Shown here: one piece after another, positions 12,426 through 23,657 of the stretch
Layout: each line of letters opens with the position of its first letter
How positions within the stretch are numbered: the first letter of the stretch is position 1
Source: Aurantiochytrium sp. KH105
Lineage: Eukaryota; Sar; Bigyra; Thraustochytrida; Thraustochytriidae
Reading direction: 5' to 3'
NCBI GenBank assembly: GCA_003116975.1
Contig: BGKB01000177.1
Coordinates: forward strand, 1 to 64,000
DNA length: 64,000 nucleotides
Made by a program: the position numbers and the translations under genes
Notes under the pieces: generated by a model
What the model saw: the letters and a program-made list of their open reading frames with translations, nothing else
The model's database searches: none
What the model was told of the DNA's origin: nothing

Positions 12426-13516
12426 TCTGCCTCCCGTTTGCTTCCCATTCCGGTGGCGCTTTCTGCCTCCCACAGCTTTGGCGCGATCTTCCAGATATTC
12501 TTTCATCTTCCCCGCAGTCTTTTCTTCCCTTCCTTCTTTTCAGTTGGTTATACTTTTTTACTTTTTTTCTTTCTTTTTTCCTTCTCTCCTCGACCGCCGC
12601 GCGTCTTCGCTCGATCGATCGACCGATCATGGTCGATCCATCGGTCCATCGATCCATCGGTCGCCAACGATCCACGATCGACCTCTCGCCCGCCTGATCC
12701 ATCCTCACGCGGACGAACCTCGGCGCAGCGCACAAGACCGCCTGCACTGCGATCGATCGATCGATCCATCGCTAGATCGACTCCCGGCCGCCTCGCTCCC
12801 TCCTCCCTCGCTCCCTCCCTCCTGTCGCGGTGTGGCTCGCGCCGTGGTCGACAGCACTGTAGTCTGGACTTGCCAGGGACCGAGGCCGCGACGGGCCGCG
12901 ACGAGCGCGAGCGAGGTCAGGCCGCGCGAGGGAGGGACAGACAGAGCGAGGGACGGCGGCGAAGGAGGCGCGGTGAGCGAGCGAGGCGCGGCTGGTTGCT
13001 TTGCTTCCTGCGGTGCGGGCGGTCGCGACCAGCGAGGCGAGCGGAAGAAGAGGGTGAGGGCGGTGCGTTGATGAGCTTGTTGGAGCGGTGCTGCAGAAAA
13101 GGAAGCGGATGCATGGAGGAGTGAGGGAATAAAATAAATGAATGAATGAATGTGGAACGGATGCGTGTTCGAGGGGGCGATGAATTCACTGGCAGTTCGA
13201 TGCGACTCGAGTCAATTCCACCAGCCAAGGCAGTTCCATTCAATTCAAGTCAGTTCACGATCGATTCGATGCAGTTCGACGCCTCTCGCATCAATTCAAC
13301 TCGGTGCGAAACCACCTTGTTAGATTATTATTAGAGAGCGCGGAGCGGGGCGAGCCCCGGCGGGCAGGCAGGCACCACCAAACGCACAACGCACGGCGCG
13401 TGGCGGCGGCTCGAAGCTGACCGGGCGCGCGACTGTTCATTTGCGCGGGCGCAGACGGACGACGGGCGGAGGATCTATCTCGCAGGGCGCACGCACTCAA
13501 GCGAGCGAGCAAGTTG

Positions 13517-13548
13517 GCGAGCCGAGGCGAGCCGAGGCGAGCCGAGGT
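13517..13548. repeat. 10-bp tandem repeat (GAGCCGAGGC), 3 copies
   Basis: Three near-perfect copies lie immediately before the TATATATA element at 13548-13557. Confidence 0.85.
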
Positions 13549-14497
13549 ATATATACCGTTCGAACGAAGGCGGCTGTGCCGTGGTGCTATTGATTTAGCA
13601 GCCAAGGGAGGAGCCCCGCCGAAGGGGAGTTGTGCGAGCCCTGCGAGGTTGCCAGGCAGCCAGGCAGGCACGTAAGCGGGCAGGGCACAGGCTCTGCGTG
13701 GGAAACCAGCACTCGCTCCCTCGTCCGTGAGCCTTCTCGCTGCGTCGTCGGGCGCCGCGAGCGAGCCTAGGCCTCGTCCGGCCTTCTTCGTCTCCGCGGC
13801 GGCGGCGGCGGCCTCGTCCGTATTTCTTTTCCGTCTCGAAAAAAGTTTTCTTTTTCCTTTCTTTTATTTTCAAACAAAAAGAAATCGAAAAAGAAAAAGA
13901 AAAAGAAAAAGAAAAAGGAGTCGAGATAAAATAAAAAAGTGTGTTTGGGCTCCCCAATTGCGGCCAGGCCCTGCACGCGCCCGGCAGTGACCGCCGCGGT
14001 TCACAAGCCACGTTTGCTCTAGTCGCGCGAGGCGAGGGGGCGAGGCGCGAGGCGCGAGCGCGCAAACCCGGATCCCGCCGGCGGCCCCCGGCAGAGGCAG
14101 GCAAGCAGTCAGCCGCTCAGACACAGGCACAGACAGCGCGCAGAGCGCGGAGCGCGGAGCGCACGAGGGCGGAGGAGTCGGTGCGCGAGTGCGTGAGCGA
14201 GCGAGGGCCGAGCCGAGCCCAGCCGAGCCCAGCTCAGCACAGGACAGCACAGCACAGCCAAAGCCCAGGCGTCGTCGTCGTGTCTCTCGTCTCGTCGCGG
14301 GTTGCCTCAGTTGTGGTGTCTGTGATAAAGGAGAAGAAGAGAGCGCGAAGAAGCGCTGGTGCTCCTGGTGCTTAATGGATGTGCATCGATAGCAGCGAGA
14401 GAGCAAGAAAAGCCCGCGCGCAAAAAAATAAAGCACAGCGATTGTGAGGACGACGACACCGTCCTTGCCTCGCCGTAAAAGGTCTGCTTGACTTTTC

Positions 14498-16836
14498 ATG
14501 AGCGAGCGCCGACAAAAAGGCGCTCGCAAAGCAACGCCAGAACCTAACAACAATAACAACAGCAACAACAACAACAACAACAACAACAACAGCAACCAAG
14601 GAACCAAAAGCGACGGGGATACGGACAGCAGCGCGGGCGCCAGCGCCAACGGGACCAGCCCAAACCTCCCCAACGATACTACTAGTCAGGGAAACGTGTG
14701 GAACTCAAACGTAACACCCTTCAGCATGCTCAGCACTCTCAACGCCTCCACTGCGCTTGCCCCTGCGCAGGCTCTCATGCAGTCACAGTCATCCCAAGGA
14801 GCAAATCTTTCGACCCCACTTCGCGAAATTGGCTTCAAGCGCCCAGCCTCCAGCATAAGTAACACTCTTCAGTTCGGAACTTCTGCCCCGAGAGCACCAC
14901 AGGTACCGCCTCCCCCCCCGGGGCCTCTGGGCGCAGGTGGAAATTGGAGAACAGCGGAGATGCTCGCCAGCACAAGTGCTAGACCTCTTCAGAAGCGAAT
15001 GAAAACCGCTGAGGACCTCAAAGTTGAGCCCGATGTGGAATCATTCTCATCCTCAGGCCCACCACCTCCTCCTTCGTTGTCTGCATGCTCACGCAAAGCC
15101 TCCGCGGCAGAACTCAGCAGCGACCAGAACTCCGACCCCGGTTCCAGCACATCCTCGCCCTCCACAAATTTGAACAACAACACCTTGGTCGCAAGCAGTC
15201 TTAGAAACAATCGCGACCTCGGACGCGATGTTACCCAACCAAATGGCAGCCGGCAGCGCAGATCTAGCCGGTTCAGGGGCGTGTGCTGGCTGAAAAAGCG
15301 CCGCGCCTGGCGCGCACGCATCGAAATCGAGGGCGTGCGCAAGCACCTCGGATACTTTAACGATGAGGAGGATGCCGCACGTGCCTATGACGCGCGGGCC
15401 AGGGCAACCCATGGCCTCTCGGCCCGTCTCAACTTTCCTGATCAGCCCGGGGACGCGAATGTGCAAGGCCTTGCGAGCCTGAATCGAAACAGCTCCGAGG
15501 CCGCCGCCGACAACAACGCTCACACAAGTATTACCGCAGCTACGGCCGCCACGCGGACTAGCAGTGCGAGTAGCGCAAGTAGCAGTAGCTACGCCGGGTC
15601 CACCAGGGGCATGGCCAACGATGCGGCAGCAGCAGCAACAGCAACTGCCACCACCGCTGCGAGGTCGGCCTTTGCACGCACGGGCAACAATGCAGATTTG
15701 CTCACACAGTCCCCGCATCTGCCCGAGCACCTCTCGGGCGCGGGACCCATCGCTTCGCTCTCCTCGGATCGCAATTTTGGCGCGCACTTGTACGCGCCAC
15801 CAAATCTCCCCGGGAACGTTTCCCGCGCTCCCATTAGCAACCTTGTAGTGTCTGAGCAGCTCTCGACACCGCACCTCTCGCTCCTGACGCAATCGTTGCG
15901 CGGTGGTGGCGACGCGCAAGTCTTGCAAGAATTGCAGGAACACCGGCAGCAACTTCAGCAGCGACAACAACAACATTCATTATCTGCCGGTATTGCAGTG
16001 CCGAGCGAACCCCCTTCAGCATTTTTACAAAATTCCACATCACCAGAAACCCAGCATTCCTCCCATGCGTTATCATCGTCACAAAGCTCCTCGTTACCGG
16101 CGATTGCGGAACAATGGGTCATTCCCTTGAACAGCAACGAGTTCGTCGTCAGACCAGTTCTCAATGGTACTCCCATCTTCATGCAATTCTTCAGCGATAG
16201 AGCCTCCGCCGTGCAGTTCGCCACTGCGTTCAGCAATCTCCTCTTTGGCACGCCCGCGACTTCTACCTTGGCTGCCCCCCTTGCCACTGCTGCGCCACCT
16301 TCGCTCAACTCCGCAGTCGCTGCACAGCGGTATTTTGGAGACTCGTCTTTGTCTCGTTCTCAGTACCCGCACTTTCCCGTCGCAAGGTTGTCTTCTTCGT
16401 CCTCGTCATCTTCCTCGTCTGCTACTGCACCTGCACCTGCACCACCTGCACTTACACCCACACTTTCGTCGGCGGCAAATGCGGGCGATGCCATTGCTAC
16501 AAGCACGCCTGTGCTCCCGTCAAGCGGTGGCATCGCCCCAGCTCCTCAACCAGGCCCCACGCCTCCTGCACAGCTGCAACAGCAGCAAGGGTTATATGAC
16601 CTTCTTAATCAGCTCTTCCAGCTCCAAAATTACCAACAGCAGCAGCAACAGCGTCTGGAGAACCGTGAACGAACGCCAAGCTTGAACTCAAGCTCTTCAA
16701 TCTCGTCGTCTTCCTCTTCTTCCTCTTCTTCCAATGCTCATGCCCCCAGCACACAAGATGCAAGCGGCCTGAACTTTCTGGGTGCCTGGGCCGGGCTTTC
16801 TCCTTCGCCATACGCGCGCTTCACAACCTCGAATAT

Positions 16837-16869
<33 letters not shown>

Positions 16870-16933
16870 CCAACAAGAACATGAGCATCGGCTGCAGCAA
16901 GAGCGCGGCAAAACGCATCATGATAGAAATTAA
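14498..16933 (+). CDS. AP2/ERF-domain transcription factor, 811 aa
   Basis: A sequence-specific DNA-binding regulator, presumably nuclear. One AP2 domain lies at about residues 256-315. It shows the family hallmarks SRFRGVCW in the first strand, RRAWRARIEI in the basic sheet, KHLGYF, and DEEDAARAYDARA in the helix, followed by LNFP. The rest is low complexity: an Asn-rich N-terminus (about 17-35), then Ser-, Ala-, Thr- and Gln-rich regions, with a poly-Gln run near the C-terminus. This is typical of disordered activation regions. The start is the ATG just before SERRQKGARK; there is no other candidate nearby. The family is best known from plants but single AP2 domains also occur in protists. 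The target genes are unknown. The upstream 13 kb is free of genes, unlike the rest of the window. Confidence 0.85.
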
Positions 16934-17898
16934 TTCCGTATACCGTTCACCCACGGAGACCTGCACTTGTGTGTATGTGTGTAGCATGCTCCAACAATCA
17001 ATGCACATTATTTCCCTTTAAATTTTCTTCCCTCTTCCCCTTGTTCTGGCACAGCCCAAATCGTTTCTGGTCGCCAGATGGTAGTGACTGCTAACTGGGG
17101 GCCCATGGACAACTCGTATGACCACTGTGGCACGTAGTAAACGATGCCGACTGCTCAGGCTGCTCGCCACCGCCAGTTCTGATACAGTGAGAAGGAAAGA
17201 CACTCTCCAGGGCCCGTCCACAAAGCACGATCGCCCGCCAGTCGACAAACCAACGCATGTTTATCTGTATGTGCACGAGCAACAATCTTGATCTTGGTCC
17301 GCGCCAAACAGTTGTAACTCACTCACTGTCAAGCTCTCCGCTCTCTCTCTCCCCGCCATCGTGCTGGAACTGCTACGGAACCATTCTGGAACGAATCTGC
17401 GGCCTTTTGCTGCCGATCCGCAACAAAACCCAGGCGGGCACTTGCGGCGCCTGCGGGCCGTGTTGCGCGGGCGTTAGGGCGACTTGCGCGGGCGCGAATA
17501 GCCGACTTGCAGCGCGCGCCATAGCCCACTTGCGGCGGCCAGCAGCCACGGCAAAGATAACTTTGCCCCGCCGGCGCAACACCATTTCAATGATCCTGTC
17601 AAACCCGCGCGGGCAGAGATAGATTGCGCGCGACGGTCGGTCGGTCGGTCGGTCGGTCCCTCGGACGAGGTCGCCGCGGCGCTCGAGCCCCCGCCCGCCC
17701 CCGCGCGAAGCGAAGCCGCACGCGAGGCCGCCCGCCCGCTCGCCCGCCCGCCCGCACGCACGCACGCACGCACGCACGCTCGCACGCACGCAAGCGTCGC
17801 GGCCGCGAAGACCGCCAGCGCGGCAGCTCAGGCTCCAGCTCCCGCTCCAGCTCCAGCTCAAGCCCGAGGCCAGGCCCAGGTGAGAAGCAGCAGGCAGC
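16934..17898. other. Intergenic between AP2 and mitofilin genes
   Basis: Holds the 3' flank of the AP2 gene and the upstream region of the mitofilin gene. It contains a GGTC array (17636-17658) and a GCAC/GCCC array (about 17738-17790). No gene seen. Confidence 0.5.
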
Positions 17899-19692
17899 AT
17901 GCAGGCAGGGTCGCTCGCACGCAGCACGCTCCGCGGCAAGGGCGCGGCGCCGCGGCTGGCGCGGTCGCTCTCAACCGCAGGGAAGCCGACGCCGCCGCCA
18001 AGGACGGCCGTCGTGCAGCCCGAGGCCAGCAGCAGCGGGGGCGGCGCCGGCAGGCTCCTCCTCCTGGGCGCCGTGCTCGCGCCCCCCGCCTATGTCGCCT
18101 ACATGACGCGCGAGGACAGCGAGTTCAGGAAAAAGTTCGAGGCGTCCGCGCCCGCCGTCTACGACATGGTCTCCCCCTACCTCATCGACGACCACAGCGA
18201 GACCACGGGCAGCTCACACGAGTTCGACGGCTTCAACCTCGCCGCTCTCAAGAGCGAGCTCGACGACATTGAGTCTCGCATCGAAAGCGCGGCCAGCAAG
18301 GGCGTCACCTTCACCAAGGAGGAGGTCAGCGCCATCAAGCACAAGGTCGAAGACAAGCTCGCCCAAATTACCAAGGGCAGTGAGGCCAAGGACGAGGCTC
18401 CCAAGGACGCCAAGACCACCGCCAAGACCGCGGCTTCCGCCCAGCAGAGCGACGCCGAAGACGAGGAGGAAGAGGAAAAGGAACCCGAACCCACGACCGA
18501 GAAGAAAAAGGCGACCATTTCCCGCGGCAAGCTCGATGCTATCCAGCGACGTGCCCGTGGCCTCAAGGCCAAGGCCGACCAGAGCGCCGCGCAGCAAATC
18601 AAGGACATGGAGACTGAACTCCGCAAGGACCTCGAGGTCGTCCTCGCCCACGATCTCGGCTCCCTCGACGAGGAGGGCCTCCGTCGCCGCGTCGTCCAGC
18701 TCGTCCTCGAACTCAAGGACCGCAACCGTTGGGAGGCCATGCGCATGTACGAGCTCACCAAGCAGCACACCGACGATGTCGTGAAAAAGTACGACGAACT
18801 CCTCCGCGACCAGTCCGAGCGCTACGAGGACCTCATCCGCGCCGAGGCCGCGGACGCTGCTTCCCGCGCCTCCGACGCCGCCGACCAGCGCGCCGAGGAG
18901 CACTTTAGCCGCGTCATCTTCAACAAGGAGCAGCAGTGGCACCGCAACACCCAGGAGGCCCTCGAGCGCCAGCGCGCCGAGCTTGCGCGCGACATGGAGC
19001 AAAAGTTTGCACAGGCCAAGGCCCAGCTCGAGTCCAAGGCCTCAGAGGACATTGCCTCACGCGTCAAGGCCCTCGGCGCTCTCAAGGACAAGGTCAAGAG
19101 CCTCCAGTCTGCGCTTCAGAAGCGCTCCGACAACGAGCAGCTCGCACGCAACCTTCGTCAAATGTCGCTCGCCGTGCTCGAGGCCCAGGACGCGCTCTAC
19201 AAGCGGCCTCAGGAAGTCGGCTTCGCATTGCAAAAGCTCAAGGCCGCTGCCGGTGGTGATCAGTCCATCGAGTCCTCCCTCTCCGCTCTCTCTCCCCGTA
19301 TTCTCCATTCCGGCGTCGCCGACGAGCTCGACCTCCTGCAGCGCTTCGAGTCCGTCTACGACGAGTGTTACAAGGTCGCGCTCGTCCCTGACGAGAACGC
19401 TGGTATCGTCGAGTATGCCGTCGCACGTGCGGTTGCCGCCCTTACTTTCCGTAGATCCGACGCCCCGGCATCCTCCGAGGACCAAGAGTTCCACCTCACG
19501 CGCGCCCGTGCCCTTCTTAGAGAAAAGCACGACTTGGCCGCATCCCTCAAGGAGATGGAGTGCCTCCGCGGACTCGTCAAGAACACCGCTAGCGACTGGG
19601 TTGCCGAAGCCAAGGACCGCGTTGCCGTTGAGCAGGCCCTTGTCCTCGTCAAGTCTCACCTCAGCGTCTTGTCGGCCTCTCTCAGCAAGTAA
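17899..19692 (+). CDS. MIC60: MICOS complex subunit MIC60 (mitofilin)
   Basis: Core organiser of cristae junctions in the mitochondrial inner membrane. The 597-residue protein starts with an Arg/Ser-rich, acid-free presequence (1-30). One membrane helix follows at about 51-68 (LLLLGAVLAPPAYVAY), giving the known N-in, C-out topology. A long charged region with an acidic patch (about 195-206, EDEEEEEKEPEP) and extended coiled coil (about 215-410) leads to the C-terminal mitofilin domain. The last ~100 residues (RARALLREKHDLAASL, then MECLRGLV, then DWVAEAKDR) match the family signature in spacing. The length is slightly below the animal protein and close to fungal ones. It reads as one exon. 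It is convergent with the GH92 gene. Confidence 0.88.
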   Translation: MQAGSLARSTLRGKGAAPRLARSLSTAGKPTPPPRTAVVQPEASSSGGGAGRLLLLGAVLAPPAYVAYMTREDSEFRKKFEASAPAVYDMVSPYLIDDHSETTGSSHEFDGFNLAALKSELDDIESRIESAASKGVTFTKEEVSAIKHKVEDKLAQITKGSEAKDEAPKDAKTTAKTAASAQQSDAEDEEEEEKEPEPTTEKKKATISRGKLDAIQRRARGLKAKADQSAAQQIKDMETELRKDLEVVLAHDLGSLDEEGLRRRVVQLVLELKDRNRWEAMRMYELTKQHTDDVVKKYDELLRDQSERYEDLIRAEAADAASRASDAADQRAEEHFSRVIFNKEQQWHRNTQEALERQRAELARDMEQKFAQAKAQLESKASEDIASRVKALGALKDKVKSLQSALQKRSDNEQLARNLRQMSLAVLEAQDALYKRPQEVGFALQKLKAAAGGDQSIESSLSALSPRILHSGVADELDLLQRFESVYDECYKVALVPDENAGIVEYAVARAVAALTFRRSDAPASSEDQEFHLTRARALLREKHDLAASLKEMECLRGLVKNTASDWVAEAKDRVAVEQALVLVKSHLSVLSASLSK

Positions 19693-20119
19693 ATCTCTTT
19701 CCTTGCGGCCTTGCTGCTGCTCATTATAGCCAGGACTCTCAGATTGCTTTCTTTTTTTGTGTCCCTCCCTTTTTCTTCCTTTCCTCAGTTTTCTCTCGCA
19801 GCCGTATCGTCCGCATCCGTGTCTCCGCCAAGAGGCAAAAAATCAAGTACAACACAAACTCTTTTGGACAGCTTTCGAATCTTTCATTTTCTTTGCGGCT
19901 CTTTTTCGTTTGTTTGGCAAAAACATTAAAAAAAGAAGGTGGCATCCACCTCCAGATTCCATCGTCGGCTGCAGCACTTGATCAGCATATCTTACTTCTC
20001 TAGCTTCCATTGCGGACAGAAAGAAGTCTTGCGACAATGTCTTTCCGAATCAGCGGGTGAAGCCTTGACGCTTTAGTTTTTATTTGAGAACGAAGATTGC
20101 TGCACGCCCGCGAACTCGC
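19693..20119. other. Convergent 3' intergenic region
   Basis: Lies between the ends of the mitofilin and GH92 genes. It is T-rich (TTTCTTTTTTTGTGTC near 19748) and carries no gene. It presumably holds both 3' processing regions. Confidence 0.5.
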
Positions 20120-23100
20120 TCACGCCCCAAATACAAGCTCGCCTCCAGCCAATAGCTCTGCGTATGGAATTGTGACCGCGTCTTCGTCAAACGTCAGCTT
20201 CTGGCCACGCCAGCTACCGCGCGTCGACGGCGTAAAATCCCTGAGTGGTGTCGTTGTTGCTTCTACCTCGCGTCGGATCGTAAGCTTGCCAGCTGCACGT
20301 CCCAGTTTGTCCACTGCCGGACGATCAATCGTGACAGTCCGGTACAACGGCGGAGCTCCTACTTGATACTTGCCCGAGCCAGGAACCAATGCATACAGCC
20401 CAATCGAAGACAACACAAACCATGAACTCATCTCTCCATTGTCCTCGTCACCGGCGTAGCCAAAATCGCCGTATTGCGTGCGAAGCGTGTGGTGGATGTA
20501 TCGTTGTCCGTCCAACGGGCAGCCTGCGTGTGCAAACATGTACAACACATGGTGCACCGGCTGATTATTGTGAGCGTACTCGCCAAACGAGTGCTGCAGC
20601 ATCTCATTCATTTCGTGGATCTTGTCTCGGTTCGTAACGCTTCCGCGTCGCGTCATTGCATCCAACAGTACTTGACACAGCCGAGACGGCTGCTCGGGAC
20701 CTGCGGGATCAGCATCCTCGTACGCTTCGCGCAAACCCTTGGGATCATGCGGAACGTAAAAGCGGTACTGCCACGGACCACCCTCCGTGTACGGGCCCAT
20801 CCACTCGTTGCTCCTAAAAGGGTCTACAAAGCTCCCTGACGCTCTTTTGGGGCGGAAAAATTTGGTCGCCGGGTCCCACAGATTTCGCCAGTTCTTGGAG
20901 CGTTTTTTCAGCCGCTGAGCAAGCACCTTGTCGCCTCTTGCTTCGGCAACAATGGAACCTACACCATCCGACAGATAGTAGTTGAGCGAGAGAGAAACAG
21001 TGCCCCCCCGTCGTTGTTCATGCGGCACAAAACCGAAACGATCGTACTCTTGGAGGAAATTGCGTCCATTCGGCACATGTTCATTGGTCGCAGAACGCTT
21101 AATGTAGTCCATTGCGTCAACTTGGCTCTTGGCCGATAGTGCGCCATTCACGATGCCTTCTGCAAGGCTTACCTCACCCATTGAGCCCTCCATCGATCCG
21201 ACGCGCCCCGGCGACGCCCACTGCGTGAGCATACGGTTCGGATCTTCGCGAAGAGCATTCACCCACCCCTCCATAATGTCCACGACGAGGTCTGGGTAAA
21301 TTAGGTGCAGCATCGGGTACTGCGCACGATAAGCATCCCAAAAGCCCGAGTCGGTGGAGATGGGCCCTTCGAAAAAGTGCATTGGCTGATACGGGCTCCA
21401 ATGACGTTCCTTTCCGTTCTCGTCCACCTCCGTCAACGGTCTTGGGAAAAGGAGGCCACGATACAAGCACGAATACAACGTCTCTTCCGCCGCAACGAGC
21501 TCATCGTGCGAGTCTGCAGTCACCTGCACGCGACCGAGCAACTCGTTCCACCGGGCTGCGCCTTCCTCGCGAATGCGGTCCAACTGCGTTGCATCCCAAC
21601 CTGGACTGGCACCTAGCTCTCGTCCAAGGTTCAAACGAGCCTGCTTGGCAGAGATGAACGAGGTACCCACGCGCAAAAGCACCTTGGTGCGCTTGCCATG
21701 CACGGGGTTCCAATAAACGCGATGTGTCGTCGTGTCCAGCTTCATGTCAAGAGTTTTGTCTTCTGCCACAACCTCTGCATACACGTGATGCTTCATGAGC
21801 GCAGGGGCGTCAAAAACGGAGTGCTCTGTGGAATACGCGGTGAATCGCACCACGTTACCCTCATTACCCGCCAATCTTTTCTCTGGCCCAGCATCGGCAG
21901 GGCGGACGTTGCTAAGGTAGTTAAAGTCAATGCCCGGCGCCTCCCCGCCCGAAGGGTATCCGAAGCGGAAGATTGCTGCGCGTTCAGTCACGGCAAGCTC
22001 CACGCTCACACAATCCTGACCAACGCAGTCAGAGGTCACTTTTACCGACATGTAGTGCGGCAACATGATTGCCCCCTGTCTATCATATGTGCGAGGCTTG
22101 CTACCATCCTTGTATGGCGCCCTTTGCCACATAGGTCTCACGTCAAAGAAACCATAGTCTCCAATCCAAGGCGAAGGTTGGTGAGTGCAGCGAATCCCGG
22201 CAAAACTTTGCTTGTGTGGATTGAAGAACCACGCTTCCCGACCATTTATTGTATTCGTCAGGGCCCAGTGCGTCATACCAAAAGGCCGCGAGACAAGAGG
22301 AAGCGCGTTGCCACGACTGTTCGACCTCCAGCTCTTATTGTCCGTGCCACGCAGAATGTCCACCACTTCGACGGGCGACTTGCCCAAAGCTGTCTTGTGT
22401 GCTTGCCACCCTGCCTGCTGTGCCGAAAGCTGCGTCGTGCTCGACGTTCCAGACTCCAAAGTGTCAAACTTCGTACTTGACGCCTGCGAGCCTGCGGCTA
22501 CTTCTTCGGATCGGCCAGAGCTGCTTCCGTGCCGCAAGCGCGGTTTTGGCGTCGAGTCATCCGGCACAGCATCGCTGGTTTGAGACGACCTTGCTGCCGC
22601 CAAGCGCTCCGCATTTGTAGCCCTTGCAAGGGCCTCATCTCTTTCTGCCCTTAGCTTGGCCTCGGAAGCCTTTGCAGAAAGCAAGGTGGCGTCAGCTGCC
22701 CGCCGCGCTTTTGCTGCATCGGCAAGCGCCTTGTCGCGCTCTGCTTCGAGGCGCGCTACCGTTTTCGTGGCCTCGGAAAGCTCGACTTCCACCATCGCTC
22801 GTGCGCTCACCATGGCCATTTCACGAATCGCTTTCGTGTCGGCCTCTGCCCGGAGAAAGGTATCATCTTGGTCGCATCGATTCTCGCATCCAATATTGGA
22901 CAAGAGCATCCAGCCCCCAAAGACCCACGCCACGACGAGCACGAGCGCGAGCCAAACGGCCCACAAACGAACCCTTGACAGGAAAGGCTTCCCTCGCGAC
23001 GAACCGCGATTCCGGTCTCCTGCACGGGATCTTGGCCATGGCCGCGATGGAGAGCGCCGTCCGTGCGGCAGCGACCCCGCCGTCGTCGACGGCAGCGACG

Positions 23101-23200
23101 AGAGCGACGTCGGTGCGTGCAGGTCCTGCGACATCGTCGCGCGTGAACGGGAGGGAGTCTCGTTTGGCTGCCTGCCCCTCTGCCCCTCGCCCCTCCCCAA
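20120..23200 (-). CDS. GH92 alpha-1,2-mannosidase, type II membrane protein
   Basis: Predicted exo-mannosidase of glycoside hydrolase family 92, about 1026 residues. A basic cytosolic tail is followed by one membrane helix (about 80-100) and a charged coiled-coil stalk (about 115-215). The catalytic region then runs from about 290 to the end. Family landmarks are RPFGMTHW, the YTEGGPWQY segment with the candidate catalytic acid Glu806, HHVLYMFAHAG, and the AGDEDNGEMSSW segment with acidic residues 918-920. The 112-114-residue spacing between these acids agrees with characterised GH92 enzymes, so the enzyme looks active. The type II topology points to the Golgi or cell surface, whereas bacterial relatives are secreted. 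A second possible start is Met23 (23134). The gene is divergent from the Golgi SNARE gene. Confidence 0.85.
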   Translation of the reverse strand: MGRGEGQRGRQPNETPSRSRATMSQDLHAPTSLSSLPSTTAGSLPHGRRSPSRPWPRSRAGDRNRGSSRGKPFLSRVRLWAVWLALVLVVAWVFGGWMLLSNIGCENRCDQDDTFLRAEADTKAIREMAMVSARAMVEVELSEATKTVARLEAERDKALADAAKARRAADATLLSAKASEAKLRAERDEALARATNAERLAAARSSQTSDAVPDDSTPKPRLRHGSSSGRSEEVAAGSQASSTKFDTLESGTSSTTQLSAQQAGWQAHKTALGKSPVEVVDILRGTDNKSWRSNSRGNALPLVSRPFGMTHWALTNTINGREAWFFNPHKQSFAGIRCTHQPSPWIGDYGFFDVRPMWQRAPYKDGSKPRTYDRQGAIMLPHYMSVKVTSDCVGQDCVSVELAVTERAAIFRFGYPSGGEAPGIDFNYLSNVRPADAGPEKRLAGNEGNVVRFTAYSTEHSVFDAPALMKHHVYAEVVAEDKTLDMKLDTTTHRVYWNPVHGKRTKVLLRVGTSFISAKQARLNLGRELGASPGWDATQLDRIREEGAARWNELLGRVQVTADSHDELVAAEETLYSCLYRGLLFPRPLTEVDENGKERHWSPYQPMHFFEGPISTDSGFWDAYRAQYPMLHLIYPDLVVDIMEGWVNALREDPNRMLTQWASPGRVGSMEGSMGEVSLAEGIVNGALSAKSQVDAMDYIKRSATNEHVPNGRNFLQEYDRFGFVPHEQRRGGTVSLSLNYYLSDGVGSIVAEARGDKVLAQRLKKRSKNWRNLWDPATKFFRPKRASGSFVDPFRSNEWMGPYTEGGPWQYRFYVPHDPKGLREAYEDADPAGPEQPSRLCQVLLDAMTRRGSVTNRDKIHEMNEMLQHSFGEYAHNNQPVHHVLYMFAHAGCPLDGQRYIHHTLRTQYGDFGYAGDEDNGEMSSWFVLSSIGLYALVPGSGKYQVGAPPLYRTVTIDRPAVDKLGRAAGKLTIRREVEATTTPLRDFTPSTRGSWRGQKLTFDEDAVTIPYAELLAGGELVFGA

Positions 23201-23657
23201 AAGACGTGCGCCCGTTCAGACGAGCCGCGCGCAGCCTCGACCGGCGACTCCACCCTGGCGCGTGGCGTGGCGTGCGGCGCCCCGACGGCGGCCGCGCCCC
23301 GCGTCGCGCCACCGCGCCTCGGCGTCTCGGTCTGCCTGCGAGAAGGTGTTCTGCCTCGAGTCTCCGATCTCTCGTTTCCGACTGACTGACTGACTGACTG
23401 ACTGACTGACTGCGCGTAACGCAACGCGCCGCGCGCCAAGTGGCGAATCCGCGCAAAGTTCACTTCGCGCGCGGTTTGCTCCACTTGCGCAGCCAAGCCG
23501 GCTTGGCCGGCCGGTCGGCGGCAGGCTCGACCACGTCGGCGAAGAAGAAACGCAGAATCGAACGTCTTGGTCGAGATCGGTCGAGAGCGTAGCAGCGGCG
23601 CGGCGCTCCACGCGGCGCGGCGGAGACCGGCGGGCGGCGCGGCGGCGGGCGGGAGAG
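23201..23657. promoter_or_regulatory. Divergent upstream region of GH92 and GOSR1 genes
   Basis: A 457-bp region between two divergent starts. It contains a GACT array of about seven units (23384-23411). No core promoter element is obvious. Confidence 0.45.

Larger units (their letters stand above)
2815..14497. other. Gene-poor, microsatellite-rich domain upstream of the AP2 gene
   Basis: Almost 12 kb without a coding region I can support. Long open frames here are artefacts of GC-rich simple sequence: their translations are repeats such as KQAS, LACL, RSID, or poly-Ser/Arg. The DNA is a mosaic of GATC, GCTC, GGTC, CTTG, CAATG, CAGC, GAAA/CTTT and GGGA tracts joined by unique sequence. A TATATATA element lies at about 13548-13557, roughly 950 bp before the AP2 start. 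It could hold a long 5' leader, a non-coding RNA or cis-regulatory DNA for the AP2 gene, but nothing in the sequence proves any of these. Confidence 0.5.

Noticed and set aside
11757-13124. 455-codon plus-strand frame in the gene-poor region
   Set aside because: Mostly Ser/Phe/Arg runs from CTTT, GATC and GCGA tracts; no domain or normal composition.
18214-19002. 262-codon minus-strand frame in mitofilin
   Set aside because: Leu/Gly/Val-rich mirror of the Lys/Glu/Ala coiled coil of MIC60.
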